DNA of 64,000 nucleotides, from NCBI RefSeq assembly GCF_000423705.1, contig NZ_AUIM01000004.1:62001-126000 (forward strand), written 5' to 3'. Position 1 is the first letter of the stretch. Each line of letters opens with the position of its first letter. Positions 63,622-64,000 of this stretch are shown here, piece by piece. A program made the translations under genes and the position numbers. Source of the stretch: Stappia stellulata DSM 5886 (lineage in GTDB: Bacteria > Pseudomonadota > Alphaproteobacteria > Rhizobiales > Stappiaceae). The notes below the pieces were generated by a model that ran no database searches, had not been told where the DNA came from, and saw only the letters and a list, made by a program, of their open reading frames with translations.

Positions 63622-64000
63622 ATGCTCGAACTCACACTTGTCATCTTATGTGGTCTGCTTTCCATCGCTTACGGCATCTGGGCAGTCCAGTCCGTCATGG
63701 CGTCGGACGCCGGCAATGAACGCATGCAGGAAATCGCCGGCGCCATCCAGGAAGGTGCTCAGGCCTATCTCAACCGTCAGTACACGACGATCGCCATCGT
63801 CGGCGTCGTGATCTTCGCACTCGTGGCCTGGCTGCTCGGTGTGCTCGTGGCCATCGGCTTCGCGATCGGGGCAATCCTGTCGGCCGCGGCCGGCTATATC
63901 GGCATGCTCGTGTCGGTGCGGGCCAACGTTCGGACCGCGCAGGCGGCCAGCAGCTCGCTCGCCGCAGGGCTGGAAATCGCCTTCAAGTCCGGCGCGGTCA
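63622..64000 (+). CDS. hppA: membrane-bound proton-translocating pyrophosphatase, N-terminal part (3' truncated by window edge)
   Basis: Couples pyrophosphate hydrolysis to proton export across the inner membrane. The first 126 residues are present. Two N-terminal helices ([23 protein letters not shown] and [41 protein letters not shown]) bracket the conserved cytoplasmic [20 protein letters not shown]. The segment [20 protein letters not shown] continues the family. ATG 63622 has GGGGGGAAG upstream. The active site lies beyond the edge, so sodium/potassium dependence cannot be judged. Confidence 0.93.
   Translation, partial: MLELTLVILCGLLSIAYGIWAVQSVMASDAGNERMQEIAGAIQEGAQAYLNRQYTTIAIVGVVIFALVAWLLGVLVAIGFAIGAILSAAAGYIGMLVSVRANVRTAQAASSSLAAGLEIAFKSGAV

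Overview
The window is a high-GC (about two-thirds G+C by eye), densely coded chromosomal segment of an alphaproteobacterium, most likely order Hyphomicrobiales (Rhizobiales). The evidence is gene order and family content: rpoZ - rsh - DUF2062 - pdxJ - acpS - lepB - rnc - era - recO - parC, the ldtR regulator beside its L,D-transpeptidase, a DUF6898-like protein before glyA - nrdR - ribD - ribE - ribH - nusB, and hppA at the right edge. A Stappia/Roseibium-like marine lineage would fit, but that is a guess. I saw no tRNA, rRNA, insertion sequence, prophage, integrase or CRISPR array. This looks like core chromosome with a few accessory modules.

Layout. 1-1 kb: 3' end of a multicopper oxidase and a DUF3144 protein, closed by a strong bidirectional terminator. 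1-7.5 kb: molybdoenzyme/formate-dehydrogenase accessory genes (poly-ferredoxin, DUF3305, DUF3306), moaA, a DUF971 protein and an L,D-transpeptidase. 7.5-12.5 kb: a cytochrome c, a second L,D-transpeptidase, class I fumarase, and a YceI - cytochrome b561 - YceI operon. 12.8-14.2 kb: two convergent Nu-like glutathione transferases. 14.4-25.7 kb: a large hybrid histidine kinase with a periplasmic CXXCH haem motif, a bacterial alpha-2-macroglobulin with a PAN domain, and PBP1C. 25.7-28.2 kb: an alpha/beta hydrolase, dapA and smpB.

28.3-40.4 kb is one co-directional minus-strand run of housekeeping genes, from rpoZ down to a thioesterase. 40.9-49.9 kb: a NYN/LabA protein, a family-5 uracil-DNA glycosylase, leucyl-tRNA-protein transferase, an SLC13 permease, an RDD protein, a lysE - threonine-deaminase operon divergent from a MocR regulator, and hemB. 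50.1-54.2 kb: valine catabolism (isobutyryl-CoA dehydrogenase, 3-hydroxyisobutyryl-CoA hydrolase, mmsB) with two small membrane proteins between the enzymes. 54.5-64 kb: ldtR and its transpeptidase, then one-carbon and riboflavin genes, nusB, an MFS transporter and the start of hppA.

The least explained items are the haem-motif hybrid kinase, the MocR-lysE-ilvA control region with an apparently leaderless start, clustered CtrA-like half-sites upstream of ldtR, the YceI - b561 - YceI operon, and two AT-rich intergenic stretches (28.2 and 40.4-40.9 kb). I did not find a clearly new biological system. The findings are testable predictions.
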